Assembly (NCBI GenBank): GCA_023230855.1
Contig: JALNWQ010000009.1
Coordinates: 1-64,000 of the forward strand
Reading direction: 5' to 3'
Source: Solirubrobacteraceae bacterium
GTDB lineage: Bacteria; Actinomycetota; Thermoleophilia; Solirubrobacterales; Solirubrobacteraceae
DNA: 64,000 nt
Shown here: positions 32,912-42,136 of the stretch, one piece after another
How the letters are laid out: each line of letters begins with the position of its first letter
Position numbering within the stretch: position 1 is the first letter of the stretch
Notes under the pieces: model-generated
Seen by the model: the letters and a program-made list of their open reading frames with translations, nothing else
Database searches by the model: none
Told to the model about the DNA's origin: nothing
Position numbers and translations under genes: made by a program

Positions 32912-34798
32912 TCAGACGAGGACCGCGGGGCGGAACCCGCGCAGCGCGCTGAGCACGCCGAGGGCGTCGCAGTGGTCCAGCTCGTCGGCGGGGAGCGACC
33001 GCTCGGCGACGAGCCCCGCCTCCAGCGCGACGGCGCGGCCGACGCCGGCCAGGCCGCCGTCGGTCAGCGGTGGCGTCCACCAGCGGCCCTCGCGGAGGAC
33101 GACCAGGTTGGCGATCGTCGCCTCGACGACCCGGCCGTGCTCGTTGACGAGCAGCACGTCGTCGGCGTCGGGATGCCGGGAGCGGGCCGCGTCGTAGGGC
33201 TCGCGCCAGGTCGTCTTGTGGCAGAGGAACGGGTCGTCGGAGCGGCTGACCACGGTGTCGACGGCCAGCCGCACCACGCGACCGGCGACGCGGCCGTCGG
33301 TGGCGGCGGCGCCGGGCCGGTCGGCCGGTCCCGACGCGACCCGCGGGGATCCGGGCGACGGGGCGTCGGGCGACGGAACCGCCGCGACCCGCGCCGGGGC
33401 GTCCGGTCCGAGCGGCAGGGCCTCGGTGCGCACCCGCCCGTCGCGGTCGACCAGCAGGCGCACCCGGTGCGGGGCGGTGACCGGGCCGAGCGCGTCGAGG
33501 GCGGAGCGCGCCGCGTCGCGGTCGAGCGGTCGGCCGAACCACGCCGCCGACGCCGCGATCCGATCGAGATGCCGGTCGCGGTGGTGGAGGCCGTCGGCGT
33601 CCAGGCGCAGCGTCTCGAGCAGGTCGAACCGTGGCGGCCGCCGGGTGAGGATCCGGGTCTTGACCTCGACCTCGCGCTCCTCCGCCACGGGGTCGGACGA
33701 CCACGTGATCCCGCCCCCCGCGCCGTACACGTAGGTCCCGGCCGCGACGTCGAGGACCGCGGTGCGGATCGGCACCGACAGCACCGCGCGCGGCCCCTCC
33801 CCCGGCGGGGCCAGCATCCCGATCGCGCCGCAGTACACGCCGCGCGGCTCGGCCTCGAGCGCGGCGATGACGTCGGTCGCGGCGATCTTCGGGGCGCCGG
33901 TCACCGACCCGCACGGAAAGACCGCGGCGAGCACGTCGACGAGCGACGCGTCGTCGCGGACCGCGGCGCGCAGCGTCGACGTGAGCTGCCACACGGTGTC
34001 GTACCGCTCGGCGTCGCAGAGCCCCACGACGTCGACCGTCCCCGGGCCACCGTCCGGGCGCGCCCCGACCGTCAACCGCGACAGGTCGTTGCGCAGCAGG
34101 TCGACGATCATGACGTTCTCGGCCCGGTCCTTCGTCGACGCGAGCAGGGCCCGCCGGGCGTCCTCGTCGTCGTCGGGGCGCGGCCGCCGGGCGATCGTGC
34201 CCTTCATCGGCCGGCAGACGACGACGTCGTCCTCCCACCGCAACAGCAGCTCGGGGGACGCCGACGCGACGACCGTGCCGCCGCCGAGGTCGACGAGCGC
34301 GCCGTACGCGGTGCGCTGGGCGTCCAGGAGCGCGGCGTAGACCGCGTCGGGATCGCCGGCGAACCGGCCCTCGAACCGGTCGGCGACGTTGACCTGGAAG
34401 ACGTCGCCGCGCGCGATCCGGCCGCGGACGTCGTCGACGAGCGCCGGGAACGTCGCGACGCCCGCACGTCGGCTCGGCGCCGCGAGCGGCGGCGGGCCGT
34501 CCGCGTCCTCCGGGAGCGGCGGGGCCGGCACGCGCCGGTCGTACGACCACCAGGCGACGAACGGCGTGCCGGCCGGCGGTCGCGGATGGGTGCGCATCGC
34601 CGGCTCGAACGCCGGGGCGGCCTCGTACGCCACGACGAGCGCGACCCACCGCCCGTGCTCGCGCGCCTCGCGCTCGGCGTCGGCGATCGTCGCCCGCACG
34701 TCCTCCAGCCGGTCCGCCCGGCCCGCCCCGCGCGCGCCCGCGAAGGTCCAGCCGACCGGCGGCGACGCGGCGCGGTCGTCGAAGCGGGGCGCGGGCAC
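32912..34798 (-). CDS. pabBC: Aminodeoxychorismate synthase component I / aminodeoxychorismate lyase fusion
   Basis: The 628-aa protein starts with a PabB chorismate-binding domain (about 1-400: DVFQVNVADRFEGRF, CRPMKGTIAR, ENVMIVDLLRNDLSR, FPCGSVTGAPK, EEREVEVKTRIL) and ends with a PabC PLP-lyase domain (about 400-628: HRDRHLDRIAASAAWFGRP, LCHKTTWREPYD with the catalytic Lys, VVEATIANLVV). Together they convert chorismate to p-aminobenzoate for folate. No pabA (glutaminase) gene is adjacent. GTG at 34798 has a CACACT box 6 nt upstream, a variant of the leaderless promoter. A Pro/Ala-rich linker of about 40 residues splits the PabC part. Confidence 0.93.
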   Translation of the reverse strand: MPAPRFDDRAASPPVGWTFAGARGAGRADRLEDVRATIADAEREAREHGRWVALVVAYEAAPAFEPAMRTHPRPPAGTPFVAWWSYDRRVPAPPLPEDADGPPPLAAPSRRAGVATFPALVDDVRGRIARGDVFQVNVADRFEGRFAGDPDAVYAALLDAQRTAYGALVDLGGGTVVASASPELLLRWEDDVVVCRPMKGTIARRPRPDDDEDARRALLASTKDRAENVMIVDLLRNDLSRLTVGARPDGGPGTVDVVGLCDAERYDTVWQLTSTLRAAVRDDASLVDVLAAVFPCGSVTGAPKIAATDVIAALEAEPRGVYCGAIGMLAPPGEGPRAVLSVPIRTAVLDVAAGTYVYGAGGGITWSSDPVAEEREVEVKTRILTRRPPRFDLLETLRLDADGLHHRDRHLDRIAASAAWFGRPLDRDAARSALDALGPVTAPHRVRLLVDRDGRVRTEALPLGPDAPARVAAVPSPDAPSPGSPRVASGPADRPGAAATDGRVAGRVVRLAVDTVVSRSDDPFLCHKTTWREPYDAARSRHPDADDVLLVNEHGRVVEATIANLVVLREGRWWTPPLTDGGLAGVGRAVALEAGLVAERSLPADELDHCDALGVLSALRGFRPAVLV

Positions 34799-34957
34799 CC
34801 GGCCAGTGTGTCGCACGTCGCCCCGGGACGGCCGGCCCCGGGGCGGGTCGGGGTCGGGGCCCACCGCCACCGTCGGACCGACGCGCGACGAGCGTGCTCG
34901 CGCCAAGGTCGCTCGCGGCGTCTGGACGAGGCGTCCGGCGTGGGACGATGGGGCGCG

Positions 34958-35440
34958 ATGCCGCGCGACCGTGATCGGACCCGTCAGATCCTCGTCGAGC
35001 GCATCATCGGCGCGCCGATCGCCGACGTGTTCGCCGCCGTGACCGGCATCGACGCCTACGCCGGGCTCGGTTGGGTGCGCGAGGCGACGATCGTGGAGGA
35101 CGTCGGCGACGATGACGACCGCCGCGGCACGCAGCGGCGCGTCCGGGCGGGGATCGGCGGGTTCGTCGAGGAGATCACCGACTGGCGACGGCCGTACCGG
35201 ATGGGGTACGAGATCCGTCGGGCGTGGCCCGTCCGGGTGCCGGAGCACCGCGGGTCGATCGAGCTGCGCTCGGGCCCGGACGGCACCGAGGTCCGGTGGA
35301 CGTCGACGTTCCGGGTCGCGGTGCCCGTGCTCCCCTGCCTGGGGCGCCCCGCCACGGCGGCGGTCGCCGGATGGTTCCCGCTGCTCTTCACCGACCTGCT
35401 GAACCACGCCGCCACGACGCTCGACGCCCCGATCTCCTGA
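34958..35440 (+). CDS. SRPBCC family protein
   Basis: A 160-aa protein with the START/polyketide-cyclase-like pattern: RIIGAPIADVFAAVTGIDAYAGLGWVREATIVED, VRWTSTFRVAVPVL and a long C-terminal helix ending FTDLLNHAATTLDAPI. SRPBCC proteins bind hydrophobic ligands, and some act as cyclases or aromatases. No polyketide genes are nearby. ATG at 34958 lies 8 nt after GACGAT, a weak variant of the -10 box used by other genes here. It ends 31 nt before the DsbA-fold gene. Confidence 0.72.
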   Translation: MPRDRDRTRQILVERIIGAPIADVFAAVTGIDAYAGLGWVREATIVEDVGDDDDRRGTQRRVRAGIGGFVEEITDWRRPYRMGYEIRRAWPVRVPEHRGSIELRSGPDGTEVRWTSTFRVAVPVLPCLGRPATAAVAGWFPLLFTDLLNHAATTLDAPIS

Positions 35441-35471
35441 CCGACCGGGGACGCCCCGTTAGGTTGCAGCG

Positions 35472-36362
35472 ATGCGCGCCGTCGACGTCGTCGAGTTCAC
35501 CGATCCGGCCTGTCCGTTCGCCTACAGCGCCGAGCCGGTGCGCCAGCGGCTGCTGTGGCGGTTCGGCGCCCAGCTCACGTGGACGGTCCGGGTCGTCGGC
35601 CTCGCCCGCGACCGGGCGGCGCAGGAGGCCAAGGGCTTCGACGAGGTCCGCAACGCCGAGGTGCTGCGCGACTTCGACGCGTACGGCATGCCGCTCGCCG
35701 TCGTCGACCGCCGCACCCCCGCCGGGTCGTGGGACGCCTGCCGGCGCATCGTCGCCGCCCGCGAGCACGGGACCGGCAAGGAGTCGGCCCTGCTCCGCGA
35801 GCTCCGGATCGCCGGGATCGCCCACGCCCGGCCGATCGACGATCCGGACGTCCTGGCGTCCGCGGCGCGCGCCGCCGGGCTCGATCCGGCCGAGCTCGAC
35901 GCGTGGGTGGCGGACGAGGACGACGACCGGGCGTTCCGCGACGACCTCGTCGCCGCGCGCCACCCCGGGCCGGCGGCCCTCGCCCTGGACCACAAGCTCG
36001 CCGACGTCGAGGCCGACTGGCCGGCGACCGTCGGCGGCGACGCGTCGCTCGCCGGTCCGGGGCGACGCTACACCTGCCCGACGTACGTCCTACACGCCGG
36101 GGATCGCGTGGCCGAGGTCCCGGGCTTCCAGCCGTGGGCGGCGATCGAGGCGGTCCTGGCCAACCTCGCCCCCGACCTGGACCGGCGGGCGTGGGCCGAC
36201 GACCCGCTGGAGGCGCTGCGCTGGGCCGGGAGCCCGCTCGCGACCGTCGAGGTCGCCGCGATCATGGGCCTCGACGACCGCGACGAGGCCCGCGAGCGGC
36301 TGCGCGACGCCGGCGCGGTCGAGCGCCGCGCCGGCAACGACGCGCTCTGGACCGCAGCGTAA
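35472..36362 (+). CDS. DsbA-fold oxidoreductase (FrnE/HCCA isomerase-like), paralogue 1
   Basis: A 296-aa DsbA-superfamily protein that starts VVEFTDPACPFAYSAEPVRQRL, followed by a helical insertion and the late cis-Pro-like block RRYTCPTYVLHAGDR. Only one cysteine of the usual CxxC pair is present (CPF), so it is not a standard disulfide oxidase; a glutathione/mycothiol- or isomerase-type reaction is more likely. It is closely related to the gene at 39530-40429, with equal N-terminal length and the same motif order. The ATG is 6 nt from TAGGTT (35460-35465), indicating leaderless transcription. Confidence 0.8.
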   Translation: MRAVDVVEFTDPACPFAYSAEPVRQRLLWRFGAQLTWTVRVVGLARDRAAQEAKGFDEVRNAEVLRDFDAYGMPLAVVDRRTPAGSWDACRRIVAAREHGTGKESALLRELRIAGIAHARPIDDPDVLASAARAAGLDPAELDAWVADEDDDRAFRDDLVAARHPGPAALALDHKLADVEADWPATVGGDASLAGPGRRYTCPTYVLHAGDRVAEVPGFQPWAAIEAVLANLAPDLDRRAWADDPLEALRWAGSPLATVEVAAIMGLDDRDEARERLRDAGAVERRAGNDALWTAA

Positions 36363-36441
36363 GTGCGACGCGGTCGGGCGGCGCGTCGCGTCACGCCGCC
36401 GACGACGCGCTCCGGACGGCCACTTCGAGGCCGGGACGGCG

Positions 36442-37497
36442 CTACGGCCGCAGCAGCGCCTTGATCGCCGTCCGCTCGTCCATCGCCCGGTAGGCGTCGG
36501 CGACGTCGGCGAGCGCGAACGTCCGGTCGAAGACGCGCCCCGGGTCGATCGTGCCGTCGAGGACGTCGGGCAGCAGCTCCGGGATGTAGGCCCGCGCCGG
36601 GGCGACGCCTCCGGCGACCCCGACGTTCGTGCCGAACATCCGCTGCAGCGACAGGCCACCGTCGCCGTGCGGCACGCCGACGTAGCCGACCATCCCCCCG
36701 GGGCGCGTCGACGCGATCGCCTGCGCCATCGACTCCTCGGTGCCGACGCACTCCAGCACCCCGTCCGCCCCGATCCCGTCGAGCAGCTCCTTGAGCTCCC
36801 GGGCGCCGTCGCGTCCCCGGGACTCCACGACGTCGGTCGCGCCGAACTCGCGCGCGAGCGCCTGGCGGTCGGCGTGGCGCGAGAACACGACGATCCGCTC
36901 GGCGCCCAGGCGCTTCGCCGCGATGACGCCGGACAGGCCGACCGCGCCGTCGCCGACCACCGCGACGGTCGCCCCCGCCGTGACCCGGGCGGCGAGCGCC
37001 GCGTGGTGCCCGGTCGCCAGGACGTCCGACAGCGTGAGGAGCCCGGGGACGAGATGGTCGTCGGGGACCTCGTCGAGCGCGACGAGCGTGCCGTCCGCCT
37101 GCGGGATCGTCACGTACTCGGCCTGGCACCCGTCGATCGGTCGGCCGGTGCTGCGCGACGGCCCCGTGCCGAAGACGCCGCCGGCGACGCACGACGTGTG
37201 GATGCCGTGCGCGCAGTGCACGCACGTCCCGTCGCTGAACACGAACGGCGCGATGACGAACCGGCCGGGACGCACGGTGCGCACGTCCGCGCCGACCTCC
37301 TCCACGATCCCGACGAGCTCGTGCCCGATCCGGGTCGGCTCCGGCGTCGGCTTGACGCCCCGGTACGGCCACAGGTCCGACCCGCACACGCACGCGGCGA
37401 CGACCCGGACGATCGCGTCGGTCGGCTCGACCAGCGTGGCGTCGTCGACCTGCTCGAGGCGGATGTCGCGGGGGCCGTGGAGGACGGTGGCGTGCAT
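36442..37497 (-). CDS. Zinc-dependent alcohol dehydrogenase family protein
   Basis: A 351-aa medium-chain dehydrogenase with catalytic-zinc residues C38 (CVCGSDLW) and H59-E60 (RIGHELVG), a partly kept structural-zinc lobe (DGTCVHCAHGIHTSC), and an NAD(P) fold VAVVGDGAVGLSGVIAAKRLGA. It oxidises an alcohol or reduces an aldehyde; the substrate is unknown. The structural-zinc cluster has three cysteines rather than four. ATG at 37497 has a GAAGGGA ribosome site, so this gene is leadered, unlike its divergent HtaA neighbour. Confidence 0.9.
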   Translation of the reverse strand: MHATVLHGPRDIRLEQVDDATLVEPTDAIVRVVAACVCGSDLWPYRGVKPTPEPTRIGHELVGIVEEVGADVRTVRPGRFVIAPFVFSDGTCVHCAHGIHTSCVAGGVFGTGPSRSTGRPIDGCQAEYVTIPQADGTLVALDEVPDDHLVPGLLTLSDVLATGHHAALAARVTAGATVAVVGDGAVGLSGVIAAKRLGAERIVVFSRHADRQALAREFGATDVVESRGRDGARELKELLDGIGADGVLECVGTEESMAQAIASTRPGGMVGYVGVPHGDGGLSLQRMFGTNVGVAGGVAPARAYIPELLPDVLDGTIDPGRVFDRTFALADVADAYRAMDERTAIKALLRP

Positions 37498-37602
37498 GCG
37501 GATCCCTTCGGAGGCGGAGCCCGGGCGGCGGGGGAAGCCGGCCAGGTCCCGCGACGCTACCGGTCCGGCGGACGGAGTCGGTCGCGGCGCTACCGTGTGG
37601 GC

Positions 37603-38730
37603 ATGCGCGCACCAGCCCGTCACGCGTCCCTCCGCCGCATCGCCGTGGCCGCGGTCGGATCGTCGCTCCTGCTCGCCGCCGGCGCCCCGACGGCCGGCGC
37701 GGCGTCGCTCGGCGACGTCGACGAGGGCACGATGACCCTCCAGCCGCGGGGCAAGGCCGCGACGACGATGCAGCGGGCGAAGGTGCGCTACAGCGCGCTC
37801 AACGGCGCCGACCGCAAGGGCAGCCGGCTGCTGTTCCGGGTGGGCGAGGCGCGGGGCGAGGACCCCATCCGCGTCGACGCGGCGCCCCGACACGCGTTCC
37901 GGATGCGGGTCGGCAAGCGCAAGGTCGACGTGCGCGGGCTGACGCTGCAGACCGGTCGCACGTCGAAGCTCCGCGGCCGCGTGAACGGCGGCAAGGAGCG
38001 CACGCTCGCGACGGTCGCCACCGGCAAGCTCTCCTACGACGCGGGCCGCAACCGGATCCGCGGCTCCAAGCTCAAGGTCACGCTGACCAAGGGCGCCGCG
38101 AAGCTGCTGCGCAAGCGCCTGCGGTTGCCGCGCACCCCCACCGGCACCTTCGGCCGCCTGACGGTCGACGTGCGGCTCGTCGGACCCGACCCGCAGGACC
38201 CGGGCGACGCGGTGACGAACGTCGCGCCGCTGCAGTGGACGATGCGGGCGTCGTGGGTGAGCTACATCCACAACCCGATGCCGTTCATGTGCGCGGGGAC
38301 CGGCTCGATCACGCCGGAGGACGGAGCGACCGGGAGCGGAGGCACGTTCTCGTTCACCGGCGGCAAGGCGTCGAAGGTCAGCGACGGCGTCGTCGTCGCC
38401 TACGGCGGCGCGGTCCACTCCCGCTGCGCCAACCACGGGATCGACAACGTGCTGCGCGACCCGCGGATCACGCTCCCGACCGATCGTCGCACCGGGCGCC
38501 TCGTCGCCGACGGGCAGGGATCGGGCCGGTCCGGCGCCACCGGGGCCCCGCAGGCGTTCCAGAACGTGCCGCTGCTCGACCTGACGATCACGAGCGCGAC
38601 GCCGGCCGCCGACGGCAAGACCGTCACCTACGTCGCATCGTCGCGGATCACCCCCGAGGGCGCCCCGTACCTCACCTACGACGCCGGCGAGGAGTACGGC
38701 TCCTTCACCTTCCAGGCGCCGGCGCCGTAG
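37603..38730 (+). CDS. Secreted HtaA-domain protein
   Basis: A 375-aa protein with a signal peptide (RRIAVAAVGSSLLLAAGAPTAGAA), a basic N-terminal region (about 40-200), and one HtaA domain (about 205-375: LQWTMRASWVSYIHNPMPF, FSFTGGKASKVSDGVVVAYGGAVHSRC, LDLTITSATPAADGKTVTYVASSRITPEGAPYLTYDAGEEYGSFTF). HtaA domains bind haem in corynebacteria. The N-terminal region is similar in style to that of the larger HtaA protein at 47249. No iron box is visible here. The ATG is 6 nt from TACCGT (37591-37596), so it is probably leaderless and expressed independently of iron. Confidence 0.85.
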   Translation: MRAPARHASLRRIAVAAVGSSLLLAAGAPTAGAASLGDVDEGTMTLQPRGKAATTMQRAKVRYSALNGADRKGSRLLFRVGEARGEDPIRVDAAPRHAFRMRVGKRKVDVRGLTLQTGRTSKLRGRVNGGKERTLATVATGKLSYDAGRNRIRGSKLKVTLTKGAAKLLRKRLRLPRTPTGTFGRLTVDVRLVGPDPQDPGDAVTNVAPLQWTMRASWVSYIHNPMPFMCAGTGSITPEDGATGSGGTFSFTGGKASKVSDGVVVAYGGAVHSRCANHGIDNVLRDPRITLPTDRRTGRLVADGQGSGRSGATGAPQAFQNVPLLDLTITSATPAADGKTVTYVASSRITPEGAPYLTYDAGEEYGSFTFQAPAP

Positions 38731-38813
38731 GCGACGTTCCGGGGCCCCCGACGGCGGCCGTGGCGGCCGGACCGGCACCGACCGCCACCGCCCCGCGGCG
38801 TTACGATCGCCCG

Positions 38814-39455
38814 ATGACCGAGCCCGGCGGTCCCCCCGAGCGCCGCGTCCCGTGGGGCAGGCCCCAGACGCCGGCGATCCGGGCGTCCGACGCCGAGCGG
38901 GACGCGACGATCGAGCGGCTGCGCGACGCCGCCGGCGAGGGACGGCTGACGTTCGAGGAGCTCGCCGACCGCCTCGACGACGCCGCCCGATCGGTCCACC
39001 GCGCCGACCTGGACCGGCTCGTCGCCGACCTTCCCGCGCCGCCCCCGGCCCCCGCCCGCGGCGTCGCGGTCCCGACCACGGCCCCGACGGTCGAGTCGAC
39101 GGTGTTCGGCGACCTGCGGCGCGGCGGGGCGTGGGTCGTGCCCGCCCACAGCCGCTGGCGTGCGACCTTCGGCGACATCGTCCTGGACCTCCGCGCCGCC
39201 CGGGTCGACGGCGACGAGATCACCATCGACGTCCGCACGGTCTTCGGCGACATCACGCTGCTGACGCCCGAGGGCGTCGCGGTCGACGTGCGGGCCCGGG
39301 CGCGGATGGGATCGGTCCGCCAGGACGCCGGGCACGTCGCCGCCACCGGCGCGCCACGGGTGGTGCTGACCGGTCGGACGTGGTTCGGCGACATCAGGAT
39401 CCGGTCCAAGCGGCTGCGCGACCGCGTCGTCGACGCCATCCTCGGCCGCCGCTGA
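38814..39455 (+). CDS. DUF1707 / LiaF-like domain protein
   Basis: A 213-aa soluble protein with an N-terminal DUF1707 helical domain (about 20-70: IRASDAERDATIERLRDAAGEGRLTFEELADRLDDAARSVHRADLDRLVADLP) and a C-terminal beta-helix-like domain of the LiaF/DUF2154 type (VFGDLRRGGAWVVPAHSRWRATFGDIVLDLRAARV..GDITLLTPEGVAVDVRARARMGSV). DUF1707 is widespread in Actinobacteria and its role is unclear; the C-terminal fold suggests an envelope-stress sensor. The usual transmembrane segments are missing. ATG is 6 nt from TACGAT (38802-38807). Confidence 0.85.
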   Translation: MTEPGGPPERRVPWGRPQTPAIRASDAERDATIERLRDAAGEGRLTFEELADRLDDAARSVHRADLDRLVADLPAPPPAPARGVAVPTTAPTVESTVFGDLRRGGAWVVPAHSRWRATFGDIVLDLRAARVDGDEITIDVRTVFGDITLLTPEGVAVDVRARARMGSVRQDAGHVAATGAPRVVLTGRTWFGDIRIRSKRLRDRVVDAILGRR

Positions 39456-39529
39456 CCCGCACGCCGGACTCCCCGTCTCCGCCACCGACGCCCGGGCCTC
39501 CCTCCGACCCGCCGTCGCCCGACGCGCGC

Positions 39530-40429
39530 TCAGACCGTCCAGCGGGCGTCGTTCCCGATCCGCTGCTCGACGGCGCCCGCCGCGCGCAGGAGGCTCGCCA
39601 CGACGTCGCGCTCGTCGGCCCGGTCCATCACCGCGGCGACCTCCTGGGTCGTGAGCGCCTGGCCGGCCCACGCGACGACCTCGCGCGGGTCCTCGGCCCA
39701 CGGACGCAGCGCGAGGTCGGGGACGAGGTTGGCGAGCAACGTCTCGATCGTCAGCGACGTGTGGAACCCCGGCGCCTCGAGCGTGCGGCCGTCGGCGGTC
39801 AGGACGTAGCTCGGGCAGGTGTAGCGGCGGCCCGACGCCGGCGGCAGGGCCGGGTCGACCGTCGCCGGGTCCGGGTCCCACTCCTCCCCGGCCGGCGCGA
39901 GCTTGGCGTCGGTCGCCAGCGCCGCCGGGCTCGGGCGGCGGGCCGCGGTCATGTCGGCCGCGAACGCCGCATGCACGTCGGGCTCGGCGATCCACGCCTC
40001 GAGCTGCTGCGGGGTCGCGCCGACGGTCGCGACCGCGTCGGCGATGGTCTCGGGCGCCGACAACGGGCGTGCGGCCCCGAGGTTGAGGGCGTAGAGCTCG
40101 CCGAGGACCCGCAGGGCCGCGTCCGCGCCCAACCGCTCGCGCACCGCGACGACCGCCCGGCACGCCGGCCAGGTCGCGCCGATCGGCCGGCCCGGCGCGA
40201 CGGTCAGCGGCTGGCCGTGGCGGTCGAAGGCCCGCAGCCCCGCGGCGGCCCTCTCGGGCGTGAACCCCATCCGCTCGTACGACGACCCGTCCCGCGACAG
40301 CCCGACGATCCGCAGTCGCCAGTCGAGCTGGTCGCCGTACCGCCACCGCAGGCGCCAGCGGATCGGCTCGGCGCTGTAGGCGAACGGGCAGGCCGGATCG
40401 GTGAACGTCGTGACGGTGACGGTGGGCAC
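39530..40429 (-). CDS. DsbA-fold oxidoreductase (FrnE/HCCA isomerase-like), paralogue 2
   Basis: A 299-aa paralogue of the protein at 35472-36362, with TFTDPACPFAYSAEPIRWRLRWRYG at the N-terminus and RRYTCPSYVLTADGRTLEAPGF late in the chain. It likewise has a single active-site Cys in CPF. GTG at 40429 is chosen because TAGCGT (40442-40437) ends 7 nt upstream and because it gives exactly the same distance to FTDPACPF as in paralogue 1. The two genes lie about 4 kb apart in opposite orientation, which suggests an old inverted duplication. Confidence 0.8.
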   Translation of the reverse strand: MPTVTVTTFTDPACPFAYSAEPIRWRLRWRYGDQLDWRLRIVGLSRDGSSYERMGFTPERAAAGLRAFDRHGQPLTVAPGRPIGATWPACRAVVAVRERLGADAALRVLGELYALNLGAARPLSAPETIADAVATVGATPQQLEAWIAEPDVHAAFAADMTAARRPSPAALATDAKLAPAGEEWDPDPATVDPALPPASGRRYTCPSYVLTADGRTLEAPGFHTSLTIETLLANLVPDLALRPWAEDPREVVAWAGQALTTQEVAAVMDRADERDVVASLLRAAGAVEQRIGNDARWTV

Positions 40430-40519
40430 GACCGTCACGCTAGCGCGACGCCGTCGGCGTCCGGCCACCGCGGGGCCCACCGGCGGCGGCCGTGACGGCC
40501 CCGCCGGGGAGGCCCGGCC

Positions 40520-41179
40520 TCACCCGTCGGATCCGCCCGCCGGGAGGGTGTCGGCGATCCAGGCGCGCGCCGCCAGCGCGTGCGTCGGATCGATCCGGTG
40601 GTCGACGTCGGACTCGTGGTAGTCCACGTCGAGGCCGGCGGCCCGCAACCGCTCGGTGGCGTCCCGTGCGAACTCGACGCCGATGACCGGATCGTGACGG
40701 CCGTGGGCGACGAACGCCCGGGTCGCCCGACGGTCGTCGGTCGACGCCGCCCACCCGTCGACGACCGGCACGAACCCCGAGAACGGCATGATCCCCGCCG
40801 GGGCGGGACGGTCGCCCGACAGGCCCGTCGAGTAGCTCATCACCGCGCCCATCGAGAACCCGCCGAGCACCGTGCGGTCCGGACCGATCCCGGTGCGCTC
40901 CCAGGTCTCGTCGTGGAACGCGGCCAGGGCGTCGAACGCGCTGCGGAACGTGTCCGGGTCGGGATACCCCACCCGCGGCACCTTGTACCAGTGGCGGCCC
41001 GGGAACCCGGCGATCCGCAACGGACCGCCGGGGGTCACGACGTGCAGGCGCCGGTCGGGGTCGAAGACGTCGGCCAGGCCGATGAGGTCGTGCTCGTCGG
41101 CCCCACGCCCGTGGTGCAGCACGAGCAGGCCGTCGGGAGCGCCGTCGGCCGGCCGCTCCCGGTGGACGAGGGCGCTCAT
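40520..41179 (-). CDS. Alpha/beta hydrolase (MhqD/carboxylesterase-like)
   Basis: A 219-aa hydrolase of the phospholipase/carboxylesterase family: LLVLHHGRGADEHDL (oxyanion region), VLGGFSMGAVMSYSTGL (nucleophile GFSMG), HGRHDPVIGVEFARDA (Asp) and VDHRIDP (His). The ATG at 41179 overlaps the stop of the glyoxalase-fold dioxygenase gene by 4 nt. The pair resembles Bacillus mhqO-mhqD, which deals with quinone and catechol stress, so it probably hydrolyses a ring-cleavage or lactone product. The exact substrate is unknown. Confidence 0.85.
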   Translation of the reverse strand: MSALVHRERPADGAPDGLLVLHHGRGADEHDLIGLADVFDPDRRLHVVTPGGPLRIAGFPGRHWYKVPRVGYPDPDTFRSAFDALAAFHDETWERTGIGPDRTVLGGFSMGAVMSYSTGLSGDRPAPAGIMPFSGFVPVVDGWAASTDDRRATRAFVAHGRHDPVIGVEFARDATERLRAAGLDVDYHESDVDHRIDPTHALAARAWIADTLPAGGSDG

Positions 41180-42108
41180 CGGACGGCCTCCCGCACGCGG
41201 CGCGGGCTCTCCAGCGGCGTGAGCAGGCGCTCGAGCTGCGGACGCAGCGCCTCGTGCTGCGTGGGCAGGCGCAGCTCCTCCCCCAGGTGGGCGGGATCCT
41301 CGTCGACGGCGAACCCGGGCGACGTCGTCGCGACCTCGAACAGCACGCCCTGCGGCTGACGGAAGTAGATCGCGTCGAAGTAGTCGCGGTCGATGACCGG
41401 CGTGACGAGCATGCCGGCCGCGGCGGCCCGCTCCCGCCACGCGACGTGGTCGGCGTCGGCGGAGTGCCAGGCGATGTGGTGGACCGTCCCCGACCCCTCG
41501 ACGCCGCGCTCGGGGTGCAGGTCGTAGGACCAGCGGAAGCTCCGCGTCGGACCGTCGACGCGGTACGCGCCGGCGCCGGTGCGGACGAACCCCAGCGTGT
41601 CGGTGAGCAGCGCCTCGTCGCGCGACACGTCGGACGCCACGTACGCGCGAGCGCCCTCGACGCCGGTGATCGCGTGCTCGGCGGGCACGTCCGGGTGGGC
41701 CGCCTGCAGCGGCGCGTTGCCCTCGACGGCGGGCACGAGCTCGAGCGCGAGGCCGTCCGGGTCGGCGAGCCGCAGCGCCGGCGCGTCGGTGCGCTCGACG
41801 GCGACGCCCGCGTCGCGCAGCCGCGACTCCCAGAAGTCGAGCGAGGCCGCGGTCGGGACGCCGAGCTCGATCGTGTGGATCATGCCCGCTCCCGGCCGAC
41901 TCGGGCGGGCGCCGGCGAACTCGAACCACGTGAGGATCGTCCCCGGGCTGCCCTGCTCGTCGCCGTAGTACAGGTGGTACGCCTCGGGCGCGTCGAAGTT
42001 CACCGTCTTCTTCACGAGGCGCAGGCCGAGCACGTCGGCGTAGAACGCGACGTTGCGCGGGGCGTCCCCGGTGATCATCGTGATGTGGTGCATCCCGTCG
42101 AGCTGCAT
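41176..42108 (-). CDS. Ring-cleaving dioxygenase (MhqO-like, glyoxalase fold)
   Basis: A 310-aa extradiol-type dioxygenase built from repeated vicinal-oxygen-chelate modules: GMHHITMITGDAPRNVAFYADVLGLRLVKKTVNFD, MIHTIELGVP, TVHHIAWHSADADHVAWRE, PQGVLFEVATTSPGFAVDEDPAHLGEELRLP. Metal ligands H (MHHIT), H (VHHIAW) and E (LFEVAT) are visible. ATG at 42108 follows a strong GGAGG site; starts further upstream lack one. It heads an operon with the MhqD-like hydrolase. A TACAGT -10 box and a GTTGC dyad just upstream indicate repression by a MarR-type or similar regulator, whose gene is not in the window. Confidence 0.87.
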   Translation of the reverse strand: MQLDGMHHITMITGDAPRNVAFYADVLGLRLVKKTVNFDAPEAYHLYYGDEQGSPGTILTWFEFAGARPSRPGAGMIHTIELGVPTAASLDFWESRLRDAGVAVERTDAPALRLADPDGLALELVPAVEGNAPLQAAHPDVPAEHAITGVEGARAYVASDVSRDEALLTDTLGFVRTGAGAYRVDGPTRSFRWSYDLHPERGVEGSGTVHHIAWHSADADHVAWRERAAAAGMLVTPVIDRDYFDAIYFRQPQGVLFEVATTSPGFAVDEDPAHLGEELRLPTQHEALRPQLERLLTPLESPRRVREAVR

Positions 42109-42122
42109 GTCGCCTCCATCTG

Positions 42123-42136
42123 GTTGCTTATGCAAC
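42123..42136. promoter_or_regulatory. dyad operator of the mhqO-mhqD-like operon
   Basis: GTTGC-TTAT-GCAAC lies directly downstream of a TACAGT -10 box (42143-42138, minus strand), so it would cover the transcription start. It looks like a MarR-family site. Its regulator gene is not adjacent. Confidence 0.55.

Noticed and set aside
37560..37602. Iron box upstream of the smaller HtaA gene
   Set aside because: The sequence has only the TACCGT box and no TTAGGTTAG-like dyad.
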